64,000 nucleotides of DNA, from NCBI GenBank assembly GCA_963823275.1, contig CAWGKW010000001.1, positions 1,116,001 to 1,180,000 on the forward strand. Reading direction: 5' to 3'. Made by a program: the position numbers and the translations under genes. Shown here one piece after another: positions 6,916 through 15,532 of this stretch (its first letter is position 1; every line of letters begins with the position of its first letter). The DNA is from RHKX01 sp963823275 (lineage in GTDB: Bacteria > Actinomycetota > Thermoleophilia > Solirubrobacterales > 70-9). The notes under the pieces are model-generated. The model ran no database searches, had not been told where the DNA came from, and saw only the letters and a program-made list of their open reading frames with translations.

Positions 6916-7908
6916 ATGAACCGGGCCGGACAGGTCGCGGCCATCCTCGCTGTGGCGGTTCCCTTGGTGTTGGGCGCCGCCGCAGTGAGCGGCTGTGGCT
7001 TCGGACCCGGCGAGCCCTCCTCCGGCGAGGCCGGCCTGCGGGTGACCCGGGAGTTCGGGGCGGTCTCGATGGTCGACGCGACCATCGACGGCCCGACGCC
7101 GTCTGAGACCGTAGTTCGCCTTCTCGATTCGAACGCCGAGGTCGAAACCTCCTACGGCGGCAACTTCGTCGACTCGATCAACGGGTTCGCCGGCAGTGGA
7201 AGCGGGGGTGGAGAGGAGGACTGGTTCTTCTTCGTCAACGGCTACTACTCCGACGTCGGGGCGGGGGAGACGAAGGTCCTCCCCGGCGATCGGATCTGGT
7301 GGGACTATCGCTACTGGAGCGCGGCCTATCGGGTCCCGGCCGTCGTCGGCTCCTGGCCCGAGCCGTTTCTGAGCGGCTACGACGGAGAGCGCTACGAGAC
7401 CGTCGTCGAGTGCCTGGCAGAGCAGCCCGATTGCGACGCGGTCGTGGCCGCGTTCGAGGATGCGGGCGTGAATCCGCGCCTCGAGAACGTGTCCAGGCCG
7501 CTTGAACATCGTGATCAACTCCGGGTCCTGGTCGGGCCGTGGGAGCGGCTGCGCGGCGACCGGGCGGTCGGCCAGATCGAATCCGGCCCCGACAGCAGCG
7601 GGGTCTACGGGCAGTTCTCGCCCTGTGGAGACGGCTGGCTGCTCGAGGTCGACGACTCCCACGGCAGGGTCGTTCAGCGACTTGAACATGCCGGCCTCGT
7701 TGCCGCGGTCCGCGGAGGCGACGATCAGCCGACCTGGGTCGTCACCGGGACGGATGAGGGGTCGGTCGCCGATGCCGCCGCCCTGCTCGATGCCGATTCG
7801 CTCACCAACCGGTATGCGGTCGCGAGTTCCAACGGGGATGACCTCCCGTTGCCGGCGAGCGACTCGACCGATCCGGTCTCGTCGATCGTCACGGAGGGTT
7901 GCCGTTGA
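6916..7908 (+). CDS. DUF4430 (transcobalamin C-terminal-like) lipoprotein
   Basis: 330 residues. A signal peptide ends in the lipobox VSGC (Cys 27), so the protein should be anchored to the outer membrane face. Residues about 60-135 are a clear DUF4430 domain: ETVVRLLDSNAEVETSYGG, a Gly/Ser linker, then EEDWFFFVNGYYSDVGAG and GDRIWWDYRYW. The family is related to the beta domain of intrinsic factor and transcobalamin, which covers one face of bound cobalamin. The C-terminal half (about 140-330) is not recognised. It lies 20 bases after the previous gene and overlaps ecfT by four bases. The likely role is B12 capture or hand-over to the ECF transporter. Confidence 0.75.
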   Translation: MNRAGQVAAILAVAVPLVLGAAAVSGCGFGPGEPSSGEAGLRVTREFGAVSMVDATIDGPTPSETVVRLLDSNAEVETSYGGNFVDSINGFAGSGSGGGEEDWFFFVNGYYSDVGAGETKVLPGDRIWWDYRYWSAAYRVPAVVGSWPEPFLSGYDGERYETVVECLAEQPDCDAVVAAFEDAGVNPRLENVSRPLEHRDQLRVLVGPWERLRGDRAVGQIESGPDSSGVYGQFSPCGDGWLLEVDDSHGRVVQRLEHAGLVAAVRGGDDQPTWVVTGTDEGSVADAAALLDADSLTNRYAVASSNGDDLPLPASDSTDPVSSIVTEGCR

Positions 7909-8804
7909 GATCGGCCTTCACGTACTCGCCACGACCGGGGCCGCTCGGCAATGCCCGGCCCTGGATCGCCGCCGTCTACCTGGCTCCGCTGGCGATCGTC
8001 GCGTTCACCTTCGCCAATCCCATCGTCCTCGCCGGGGCAGGTGCCGCCGCGCTCATGGCCGGGGTCATGTCAGGTGCCGGGCCGAGTATCAGCCAGCCCC
8101 TGCGGTGGTCGGTCGGCCTGGCCGTGATGATCGTGGCGGTCAACGCGATCGTCTCTCAGCGTGGCGCGACGGTCCTGTTCCGCGGCGAGGACTTCCCGAT
8201 CGTCGGCCAGATCGACATCTCCGCGGAGGCGCTCGCCGAGGGCTTCGTGCTGGCGATGAGGATCATCGTCTCGCTGATCGTCTTCGCAGTCTGGTCGGCC
8301 TGCGTCGACCCCGACCGGGTGCTGCGCGCGATCCGGCCCATCGCCGCGCGATCGGCCCTGACGGCGACGCTGATCGCCCGGCTCGTCCCGCTCGCCGCCG
8401 CGGACGGTGCGCGGATGGCTGAGGCCGGGCGCCTGCGAGGGCCGGCGGCGGCCCAGCTCGGTCGCCCCGCGATCGCCCGTCGCCTGATCGCCGGATCGCT
8501 CGACCGCTCGGTGGACATCGCCGCGACGCTCGAGCTGCGGGGCTACGGGCTCGGAATCCGCTCACAGCTTTCGCGCCATGTTCGCGAGCCCGATGAGTAC
8601 GGCCTGCTCCTCGCCGGGGCCCTCAACCTTCTCCTCCTGACGGCAGCCGCCGTAGCCGGGGTCGGCGGCTTCGACGCCTACCCGGTGATTGCGATTGCCG
8701 CCGGGCCATCCACCCTGCTGCTGGCGGTCGCGCTTCCGGTCGTCGCGGCGGCCCCGTTCGTACCCGACGCGTCGCGAAGGCGCAGGAGGGGTCGACGTGG
8801 CTGA
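7905..8804 (+). CDS. ecfT: ECF transporter transmembrane component EcfT
   Basis: 299 residues, polytopic, of the CbiQ/EcfT family. Several helices are followed by a cytoplasmic coupling region with ARLVPLAAADGARMAEAGRLRG and RSVDIAATLELRGYG, equivalent to the two Ala-Arg-Gly coupling motifs that contact the ATPases. I chose TTG 7905, which overlaps the previous stop (TTGA) and lies about seven bases after GGAGG. TTG 7899 would be too close to that ribosome binding site. EcfT couples ATP hydrolysis to toppling of the S component. Confidence 0.85.
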   Translation: MRSAFTYSPRPGPLGNARPWIAAVYLAPLAIVAFTFANPIVLAGAGAAALMAGVMSGAGPSISQPLRWSVGLAVMIVAVNAIVSQRGATVLFRGEDFPIVGQIDISAEALAEGFVLAMRIIVSLIVFAVWSACVDPDRVLRAIRPIAARSALTATLIARLVPLAAADGARMAEAGRLRGPAAAQLGRPAIARRLIAGSLDRSVDIAATLELRGYGLGIRSQLSRHVREPDEYGLLLAGALNLLLLTAAAVAGVGGFDAYPVIAIAAGPSTLLLAVALPVVAAAPFVPDASRRRRRGRRG

Positions 8805-10446
8805 GCCGGCCCTGGAGATCGAGCGGCTCGAGTATCGCTATGCGGATGCCGCCGAGCCGGCGCTCGACGGAGTCGACCTACGCCTCGAGGGTGGCGAGTT
8901 CGTCGTGCTGGCGGGGCGGTCCGGCTCCGGCAAGAGCACGCTGCTTCGCGCTGCCTGCGGTCTGGTTCCCCACTTCCACGGCGGGGAGATCGCCGGCGAG
9001 GTCAGGGTGGGAGGCCGCTCGACCCGCGAGAGGGGCCCGGCGGAGCTGGCCACATCGGTCGGCTTCGTCGCCCAGGAGCCCGAGACGCAGGTCGTCTCGA
9101 CCACGGTGCGGGCCGAGCTCGAGCTGCCGCTGGAGCTTCGCGGTGCCGGAGCGGTCGAGACGGCCAGGGCGGTGGAGGAGGCGGCACTGGCACTCGCGAT
9201 CGAGCCGCTGCTGGATCGCACGACCGATTCGCTCTCCGGGGGCGAGCTGCAGCGGGTGGCGCTGGGCGCCGCGCTCGTCACCGGCCCGCCGTTGCTGCTC
9301 TTGGACGAACCGACCTCCCAGCTCGACCCGGTCGCCGGGGATGAGCTGATCGCGCTGCTGCGTCGGCTGAACGAGGAGTGGGGGGTGACGGTCCTGCTGG
9401 GCGAGCATCGGCTGGAGCGCTGCCTGGCCGCGGCCGATCGGGTGGTCGCCCTCGATCGCGGTCGGGTCATCTACGACGCAGGGCCCGAGGGATTCGGTCG
9501 GGCGGCGCTCGAGATCGCCCCCGAGCTCGCGACCCCGGTGACACGCCTCTTTGACCTGGCCGGGATCGATGCCAGCCCGGTCACGATCAAGGCCGCCCGG
9601 ACCCTGCTCGGAGAGCTGCCGCCGCCGGTGACCGCGGAGCCGGCTCCACCCAAGGCCCGTCGGGTCCGGCGCAGGGGCGGCCGTCCGGCGGCGCTCCGGT
9701 GCCGGCGGCTGCGGGTCGAGCTGCCGGCCGGCGAGCGACGGCGCGAGGTCCTGCGCGGAATCGACCTCGAGATCACCCCCGGTGAACGGGTGGCACTGAT
9801 GGGTCCCAATGGCGCCGGCAAGAGCACGCTGCTGCGAGCCGCGGCCCGGATCCTCGATCCCGCGACGGGGTCGATCGAGACACCGGGCGGCTGCGCGATG
9901 CTCGGCCAGCGCCCCGACGACTACTTCGTCCGCGAGCGGGTCGACGAGGAGCTGCCGGGTTCGGCCGGCCGGGCGGCGCTGGCCGCCGTGGGGCTCGACG
10001 TTCCGGGAAGCTCCGATCCCCGCGACCTCTCGGGCGGGGAGCGGCAGCGGCTTGCGCTCGCAATCTCGATGGCGGGGCGGGGCGCCGGCGGTGAGCCGAG
10101 CGGCCTGATCTGCCTCGACGAGCCGACCCGCGGGCTCGACCGCGGCCGCAAGGAGGATCTCGCCGGATGGATCGGGGAGCTGGCCGGTGCCGGTGCCGGT
10201 CTGATCGTGGCGACCCACGACGTCGAGTTCGCGGCCCGCTTCGCCTCGCGCGTGATCCTGCTGGCGAGGGGACGCCTGATCGCCGACGGTCCGCCGCTCG
10301 CGGTCCTGGGCGGCGGGTGGTACTTCGCGACCGAGACGGCACGGATCACCGGTGGCCGAGCCATCACGCCGGAGGCCGGCGCCCGTCTGTTCGAGCCGGT
10401 CGAGGTCGCGGGGACGATTGGTGAGCAGGGGGGGCTCGGGAGGTGA
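8797..10446 (+). CDS. ECF transporter double ATPase (EcfA-EcfA' fusion)
   Basis: 549 residues with two ABC ATPase domains in one chain. Domain 1 has Walker A GRSGSGKST (about 40-48), signature LSGGELQR (about 146-153) and Walker B LLLLDEP. Domain 2 has GPNGAGKST (about 335-343), LSGGERQR and ICLDEPTRGLD (about residue 440). In most ECF transporters these are two genes (ecfA1 and ecfA2). Fusion is known in several actinobacteria. GTG 8797 follows CAGGAGG and overlaps the end of ecfT by eight bases. The short linker region around residues 285-305 is Pro/Arg-rich. It provides energy for the S component encoded next. Confidence 0.88.
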   Translation: MAEPALEIERLEYRYADAAEPALDGVDLRLEGGEFVVLAGRSGSGKSTLLRAACGLVPHFHGGEIAGEVRVGGRSTRERGPAELATSVGFVAQEPETQVVSTTVRAELELPLELRGAGAVETARAVEEAALALAIEPLLDRTTDSLSGGELQRVALGAALVTGPPLLLLDEPTSQLDPVAGDELIALLRRLNEEWGVTVLLGEHRLERCLAAADRVVALDRGRVIYDAGPEGFGRAALEIAPELATPVTRLFDLAGIDASPVTIKAARTLLGELPPPVTAEPAPPKARRVRRRGGRPAALRCRRLRVELPAGERRREVLRGIDLEITPGERVALMGPNGAGKSTLLRAAARILDPATGSIETPGGCAMLGQRPDDYFVRERVDEELPGSAGRAALAAVGLDVPGSSDPRDLSGGERQRLALAISMAGRGAGGEPSGLICLDEPTRGLDRGRKEDLAGWIGELAGAGAGLIVATHDVEFAARFASRVILLARGRLIADGPPLAVLGGGWYFATETARITGGRAITPEAGARLFEPVEVAGTIGEQGGLGR

Positions 10447-12398
10447 GTTGGCAGGTGGCTTCGCTCGTCGTCCTCGCAGTCGCGATCGCCGGCGGCTTCG
10501 TCTGGTTCGAGCGCTCCCGTCCGTCGGCCCGGATCGTCGCCGCGGTGGCGGCTCTGGCCGCCCTCGCGGTGGCGGGCCGCGTCGTGCTCGCCCCGATCCC
10601 GAACGTGGTCGCGACCACCGATGTCGTGATGCTCGCCGGCTACGCGCTCGGCGGGGGGCCCGGATTTGCGGTCGGTGCCCTATCCGGACTGGTTTCCAAC
10701 TTCTGGCTCGGGCAGGGTCCGTGGACGCCGTGGCAGATGGCCGGCTGGGGGATGATCGGGGTCGGTGCCGCCGTCCTTGGGCGAGTCAGCGGCCGCCGCC
10801 TCGGTCGGTGGCAGTTGGCGTTCTGGGCGGCGCTTGCCGGGTTCGCCTACGGCGCGCTGCTGGACCTGTCGGTGATGGTCAGCTATGGGGGTGAGCAGTC
10901 ACTTGACCGGTACCTGGCATTGTCGGCGCGTGGAATACCCTTCAATGTCGCTCATGCCGCAGGAAACTTCGCTCTCATGCTTGCGGCCGGACCGGCAATG
11001 GTGAGAATGCTCGACCGATATCGGGAAAGGTTCGACTTCGCGTGGCGCGACGGTCCGCTCGGGCGTGCCGCCGTCTGTCTCGTGGTCGCCCTCGGCATCG
11101 GCCTGCCCCTGCTTGCGCCGCCAGCCGGCGAGGCGCGGGCGGGTGGTGGGTCGGCAAAGGTCTGGCTGCTCGACGCCCAGAACAAGAACGGCGGCTTCGG
11201 CACGGCGATCGACGCCGAGTCGAGCGTCGGGATGACCGGCTGGGCCGTGCTCGGCATGGAGTCGGCGGGTATCAATCCGCTGGACGTCCGCCGCGCCGGC
11301 AATACGCCCATCGACTACCTGCGTCGCAATGCCGTCGCAATCAGCTCCACGGGTGATCTCGAGCGCACGATCCTCGCGCTCGCCGGGGCCGGGGTGGACC
11401 CCAGGAACTTCGCCGGCCGCGACCTCGTCGGCGAGCTGCGGGAGCGGCAGAGCCGCGACGGCTCCTACCAGCAGCAGGTCAACCTGACCGCCTACGCCGT
11501 GCTCGCCATGCGCGCCGGCAAGGTCGATCACTCGAAGCTCGGCAAGCCGGCCAAGTGGCTGCGGGAGTCGCAGAACAAGAACGGTGGCTGGGGGTCGGTC
11601 GCCGGCGCGAGCAGCGAGCCCGACAGCACCGGAGCCGTGATGCAGGCGCTCTCCGTTTCCCCGGGCGGCGGCGATCAGATCGAAGAGGGCGTGAAATGGC
11701 TCCGCGATTCCCAGCATGGAACCGGCGGCTGGTCGCTGGTCGGCGGCGCGTCTTCAAACACCCAATCGACCGCCTGGGCGGTCCAGGGGCTGGTCGCGGC
11801 CGGCAAGGACCCGGGCAGGTTCAAGCCCAAGGGCAAGAACCCCTTCACCTACCTGAAGCGTCGGCAGCGGGAGGATGGCCACTACGAGTACTCGAGCGCC
11901 AGCGACCAGACTCCGGTCTGGGTGACCGCGCAGGGACTGTCGGCGGCCTACGGCTCCGAGTTCCCCCTGAAGGCGGTCGAGCGCGCACCGAAGCCCCCGG
12001 TCAAGCAGGATTCCAACAACGGTGGCGGGACCGGATACGGCGGCTATTCGGGCGGGTACTCCGGTTCCAGCGGTAGCTATGGGGGCTCCGCGGCGGGCCT
12101 TGGAGGTCTCTACGACTCCGGTGGCGGTTCGGGCGGCAGCCGTGGCGGCGACACGCCCACCGAGGGAGGGCAGGGCATTCCCGCCGACGCCGGGGGGCTC
12201 GCCGCCAGCGGCGACGGGCGGGAGCGGATTCCGGCGAATGCGGGGCTCGACGCGGCGACGGCCGAGGCGACGGCCGAGGCCGAGGACCCCGCAGACAACT
12301 TCGAGGCACCCGCAACCCCCGTTCTGCTCGGCGGCCTCGGCGGCCTCTCGGCCCTGCTCGGCGTGGGCTTCCTTCTGTACCGGCGCCGGCTTCCCTAG
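10443..12398 (+). CDS. ECF S component fused to a six-repeat alpha/alpha barrel (candidate B12 receptor)
   Basis: 651 residues. Residues about 1-200 are a polytopic ECF substrate-binding component with the hallmark GQGPWTPWQMAGWG. A further membrane helix (about 209-229) leads to an extracellular part from about 236 to 502 with six helical-hairpin units. Each has a W/Y-L-xx-Q-xx-GG/DG-type turn (for example LLDAQNKNGGFG, LRESQNKNGGWG, LRDSQHGTGGW, LKRRQREDGHY), the terpenoid-cyclase/prenyltransferase-like alpha6-alpha6 barrel also used by intrinsic factor and transcobalamin. A Gly/Ser/Tyr-rich linker and a C-terminal helix followed by RRR (about 626-651) re-anchor it. GTG 10443 overlaps ecfA (GTGA). 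Cobalamin is inferred as substrate from the riboswitch and domain partners. Confidence 0.78.
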   Translation: MSWQVASLVVLAVAIAGGFVWFERSRPSARIVAAVAALAALAVAGRVVLAPIPNVVATTDVVMLAGYALGGGPGFAVGALSGLVSNFWLGQGPWTPWQMAGWGMIGVGAAVLGRVSGRRLGRWQLAFWAALAGFAYGALLDLSVMVSYGGEQSLDRYLALSARGIPFNVAHAAGNFALMLAAGPAMVRMLDRYRERFDFAWRDGPLGRAAVCLVVALGIGLPLLAPPAGEARAGGGSAKVWLLDAQNKNGGFGTAIDAESSVGMTGWAVLGMESAGINPLDVRRAGNTPIDYLRRNAVAISSTGDLERTILALAGAGVDPRNFAGRDLVGELRERQSRDGSYQQQVNLTAYAVLAMRAGKVDHSKLGKPAKWLRESQNKNGGWGSVAGASSEPDSTGAVMQALSVSPGGGDQIEEGVKWLRDSQHGTGGWSLVGGASSNTQSTAWAVQGLVAAGKDPGRFKPKGKNPFTYLKRRQREDGHYEYSSASDQTPVWVTAQGLSAAYGSEFPLKAVERAPKPPVKQDSNNGGGTGYGGYSGGYSGSSGSYGGSAAGLGGLYDSGGGSGGSRGGDTPTEGGQGIPADAGGLAASGDGRERIPANAGLDAATAEATAEAEDPADNFEAPATPVLLGGLGGLSALLGVGFLLYRRRLP

Positions 12399-14114
12399 AT
12401 GATCGAGCGAGGCCGAGCGATCGATGAGCTCGCCGCCGGGCCCTTCGACGTGGTGGTGATCGGCGGCGGCATCACCGGCGCGGGGGTTGCCCTCGATGCC
12501 GCCTCGCGCGGATACTCGACCGCCCTGGTCGAACGCGACGACTGGTCGATCGGAACCTCGAGCCGGTCCTCGAAGATGGTCCACGGCGGCCTCCGCTACC
12601 TGCAGAACTTCGATCTCGGGCTGGTGCGTGAGGCATTGCTGGAGCGCCAGTTGATGGTTCAGTTGGCGCCCCACCTCGTCTACCCGACCCCCTACCTCGT
12701 GCCGACCCTCGGCGACGACCGCCGAGATCGCAAGATCGGGATCGGTCTGAACATGTACGACGTCATGGCGAGCAATCGCAGCGGGCGGCGAGAGCGGCGG
12801 TCACGCCGTGACGGCATGGCGGCGGAGGCCGAAGCCTCCAGCTGGTCACCGGATCGCCACCGGACCATCCCCGGCCCGGAGGTGGTCGACCTGATCCCGG
12901 CCCTTGCCCCTCGCGATCCCAAGTCCGCCTATCTCTTCTACGACTGCCAGACCGACGACGTCCGGCTCGTCCTCACGATCCTCGGCGAGGCCGAGCGCTT
13001 CGGCGCGGTGATGGCCAACCGCCTCGAGGTGACCTCGTTGCTGGAGCGGAGCGGTCGGGCGGAGGGCGTCGTGTGCCGCTGCGGCGAGAGCGGAGCGACC
13101 GTCGAGATCGAGGCCGCCAACGTCGTCAACGCAACGGGGGTCTGGGCCGATCGGATCCGGCCGGGAGAGATCCTCAATGAGACCGAGGTACCGAAGATCG
13201 CCCCCAGCCGCGGGACCCATGTGACGCTGCCCCTGGAGCGCCTGCCGCTCAACAACGCCGCCTGCATCGTTCCGGCCGGCGCGGATCGGACGATCTTCGT
13301 CCTGCCCTGGTACGGGCGGGTGCTGGTCGGCACGACCGACAACGACTACGACGGCGACATCGACCATGTCCGGCCGGGGGACGACGACATCGCCTATCTG
13401 CTCGACGCCGTCAACAGCTACTTCGGGACCGACCTCGGTCGCGCCGACCTGACCGGTGCGTATGCCGGCGTCCGGCCGCTGATCTCCACCGGCGATCCGA
13501 AGAAGTCGGTCGACATCTCTCGCAAGGCGGAGCTCTATGAGACCTCCTCAGGGATGCTGACCATCACCGGCGGAAAGCTGACCACCTGGCGCCGGATGGC
13601 GAAGTCGGTGGTCGACCGGATTGCGATGCGCGAGGACCGCGATCTGCGGTGCCACACCTCCGAGATCCCGCTCGGAATGGAGGCGAGCGACGCTGATCTG
13701 AACCCGCCGGCGGGGGTCGATCCCAATCTGCTTCCCGAGGGCTGGAGGGCCCAGCTCGCGTTTCGTTACGGACACGCCGCCAAGCAGGTTCTCGCGGTGG
13801 TCGACGAGCGGCCGGAGCTGTCGGCTCCGATCGTCGAGGGCCAGCCGGATCTGCTCGCCGAGGTTGCCGTGGCGGCTCGGCTAGAGCAGGCCCGCAGCCT
13901 CTCCGACGTGCTCCTGCGCAGGACCCGGCTGGCGCTCGTCGCCGCGCCGCAGCTGCGCGAGCCGGATGCCGTGATTGCAGCCGCCGAGGTGCTCGGCCGT
14001 GAGCTCGGTTGGGACCGCGCGCGGGTCGAGGCGGAAGCGGCTGATTGGCCCGAGGAGTTGCGCGCGACGGGAGCCGACCCGGCGGGCGAGCAGACGGTCC
14101 GATCAGCTGTCTGA
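12399..14114 (+). CDS. glpD: FAD-dependent glycerol-3-phosphate dehydrogenase
   Basis: 571 residues, full length for GlpD. The FAD-binding Rossmann motif is VVVIGGGITGAGVALDAASR (from residue 18), followed by SSRSSKMVHGGLRYL, the substrate/FAD region of the family. A C-terminal domain with LRRTRLAL (DAO_C) is present. The enzyme oxidises sn-glycerol 3-phosphate to dihydroxyacetone phosphate and passes electrons to quinone at the membrane. Its ATG directly abuts the stop of the B12 transporter gene (TAGATG), so it may be translationally coupled to and partly co-transcribed with the riboswitch operon, although no functional link is obvious. Confidence 0.92.
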   Translation: MIERGRAIDELAAGPFDVVVIGGGITGAGVALDAASRGYSTALVERDDWSIGTSSRSSKMVHGGLRYLQNFDLGLVREALLERQLMVQLAPHLVYPTPYLVPTLGDDRRDRKIGIGLNMYDVMASNRSGRRERRSRRDGMAAEAEASSWSPDRHRTIPGPEVVDLIPALAPRDPKSAYLFYDCQTDDVRLVLTILGEAERFGAVMANRLEVTSLLERSGRAEGVVCRCGESGATVEIEAANVVNATGVWADRIRPGEILNETEVPKIAPSRGTHVTLPLERLPLNNAACIVPAGADRTIFVLPWYGRVLVGTTDNDYDGDIDHVRPGDDDIAYLLDAVNSYFGTDLGRADLTGAYAGVRPLISTGDPKKSVDISRKAELYETSSGMLTITGGKLTTWRRMAKSVVDRIAMREDRDLRCHTSEIPLGMEASDADLNPPAGVDPNLLPEGWRAQLAFRYGHAAKQVLAVVDERPELSAPIVEGQPDLLAEVAVAARLEQARSLSDVLLRRTRLALVAAPQLREPDAVIAAAEVLGRELGWDRARVEAEAADWPEELRATGADPAGEQTVRSAV

Positions 14115-14142
14115 GCACGGCGGCGATATCCTTCCCCGCCCC

Positions 14143-15523
14143 ATGGCCCCCACACTCCAGAAGCGCCACCTGTCCGAACTTCACGAGCTCGCCGCCGATC
14201 TCGGCATCGAGCGTTACCGACTGCTCGGCCGCGATGAGCTGATCGCCGCGATCATCGAGCGAGATCCTGACGCCGCCGATCGCGAACCCGAACCCGAGAC
14301 GGCCGACTCATCCTCGGCGGACGAGGATCGCGAGCAGCGCCCGCGCCAGCGCGGTCGTCGCTCGCAGCGCGGTCGCTCCGGACGTCGGCGCGAAGGTGGT
14401 GCCGGCGAGGAGGCGGACCGCGGACGGCGAAGCAGCTGACGACGACACTGCGGACGAGACCGGCGAACCGGTCGTCGGCGTGCTCGACATCACCCCCCGT
14501 GGACACGGATTCATCCGGCTCTCCGGGCTGGATTCGGCGGAGGAGGACGTCTACGTCTCGCCCTCTCAGATCCGTCGCTGCGAGATGCAGCGCGGCGACG
14601 AGGTTGCCGGCCCGGCTCGCAAGCCACGTCGGGGCGAGCGCTATCCCGCCCTGATCCACGTGGACACGATCAACGGCGTCGAGCCGGGAAGCGACCGGCC
14701 GCGCCTCGGCGACGCCACCCCCGTACATCCCAGCCGGCGAATCGACCTCACCCCGGGACCGGACGCCTCGCCCAGCGACGCGATCCTGCTGCGATCGATC
14801 GATCTGTTCAACCCATTGGCTCGCGGTCAGCGGGTCCTCGTCGACGCCCGCCCGGGCTCCGGCAGGACGACCCTTCTGCGGGCGCTCGCCGGCGCCCTCT
14901 CGCGATCTCAGGACATCGAGCTGGTCGTCCTTCTGATCGACGAGCGGCCGGAGGAGGTCGCCGCCTGGCGCGCCGCCGCTCCCGATGCCGATCTCGCCGT
15001 CGCCACCGCCGAGATGCGATCGGGCGAGCAGCTTCGCCTGGTTGAGCTCGCATTCGGGCGCGCCAGCAGAAAGGCCGAGGCCGGGGAGGACGTCGTTCTC
15101 CTCGTTGACTCGATCTCGCGAATCGCCGTCGCATCGGACGATCCGGGCCGGGTCAAGCCGATCTTCGGTGCCGGGCGGGAGACCGCCGAGGAGGGCGTCG
15201 GTTCGCTGACGGTCGTGGCGACCACGCTCGGCGACGGGGGCGAGGACCAGGGTGGCGTGGAGCGCTCCCTGGAGACGACGGAGAACTCCCTGCTCGTGTT
15301 GGACCCCGACCTCGCGGCCGCGGGGATCTTCCCCGCGATCGACTTCACGGCATCGCGGATCTCCGGTGAGGAGCACATCCGCGATGCGGCCGAGCTGGAG
15401 GCCGTCCGGAAGCTCCGCCGTAGCCTCAGCGCGCTGTCGGCGGAGGAGTTCGCCGCCGAGCTGCGGCGGCTGATCGAGGATTCGCCCGACAACGGCGCCC
15501 TGATCGCCTCGCTCACCGGCTGA
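14143..15523 (+). CDS. rho: Transcription termination factor Rho (reading frame broken by one frameshift)
   Basis: Rho is encoded in two frames. From ATG 14143 the N-terminal Rho_N helix bundle (QKRHLSELHELAADLGIERY) and an Arg-rich insertion typical of actinobacterial Rho run to about 14420, where the frame closes at 14439. The rest continues in the next frame: the RNA-binding cold-shock-like domain (GHGFIRL, YVSPSQIRR), Walker A DARPGSGRTTLL, VVLLIDERPEEV, the Walker B VVLLVDSISRIA and the C-terminal ENSLLVLDPDL region. A single-base indel around 14415-14430 would restore one chain of about 460 residues. I read this as a probable sequencing error. The Walker A deviates from the usual KAGKT form. 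Rho is an RNA-dependent hexameric helicase. Confidence 0.82.
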
Positions 15524-15532
15524 GGGCCGCCC

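Noticed and set aside
8878..10218. 446-codon minus-strand open frame over the double EcfA gene
   Set aside because: Antisense of a clear ATPase gene. The Gln/His/Arg-rich product has no fold-like pattern.
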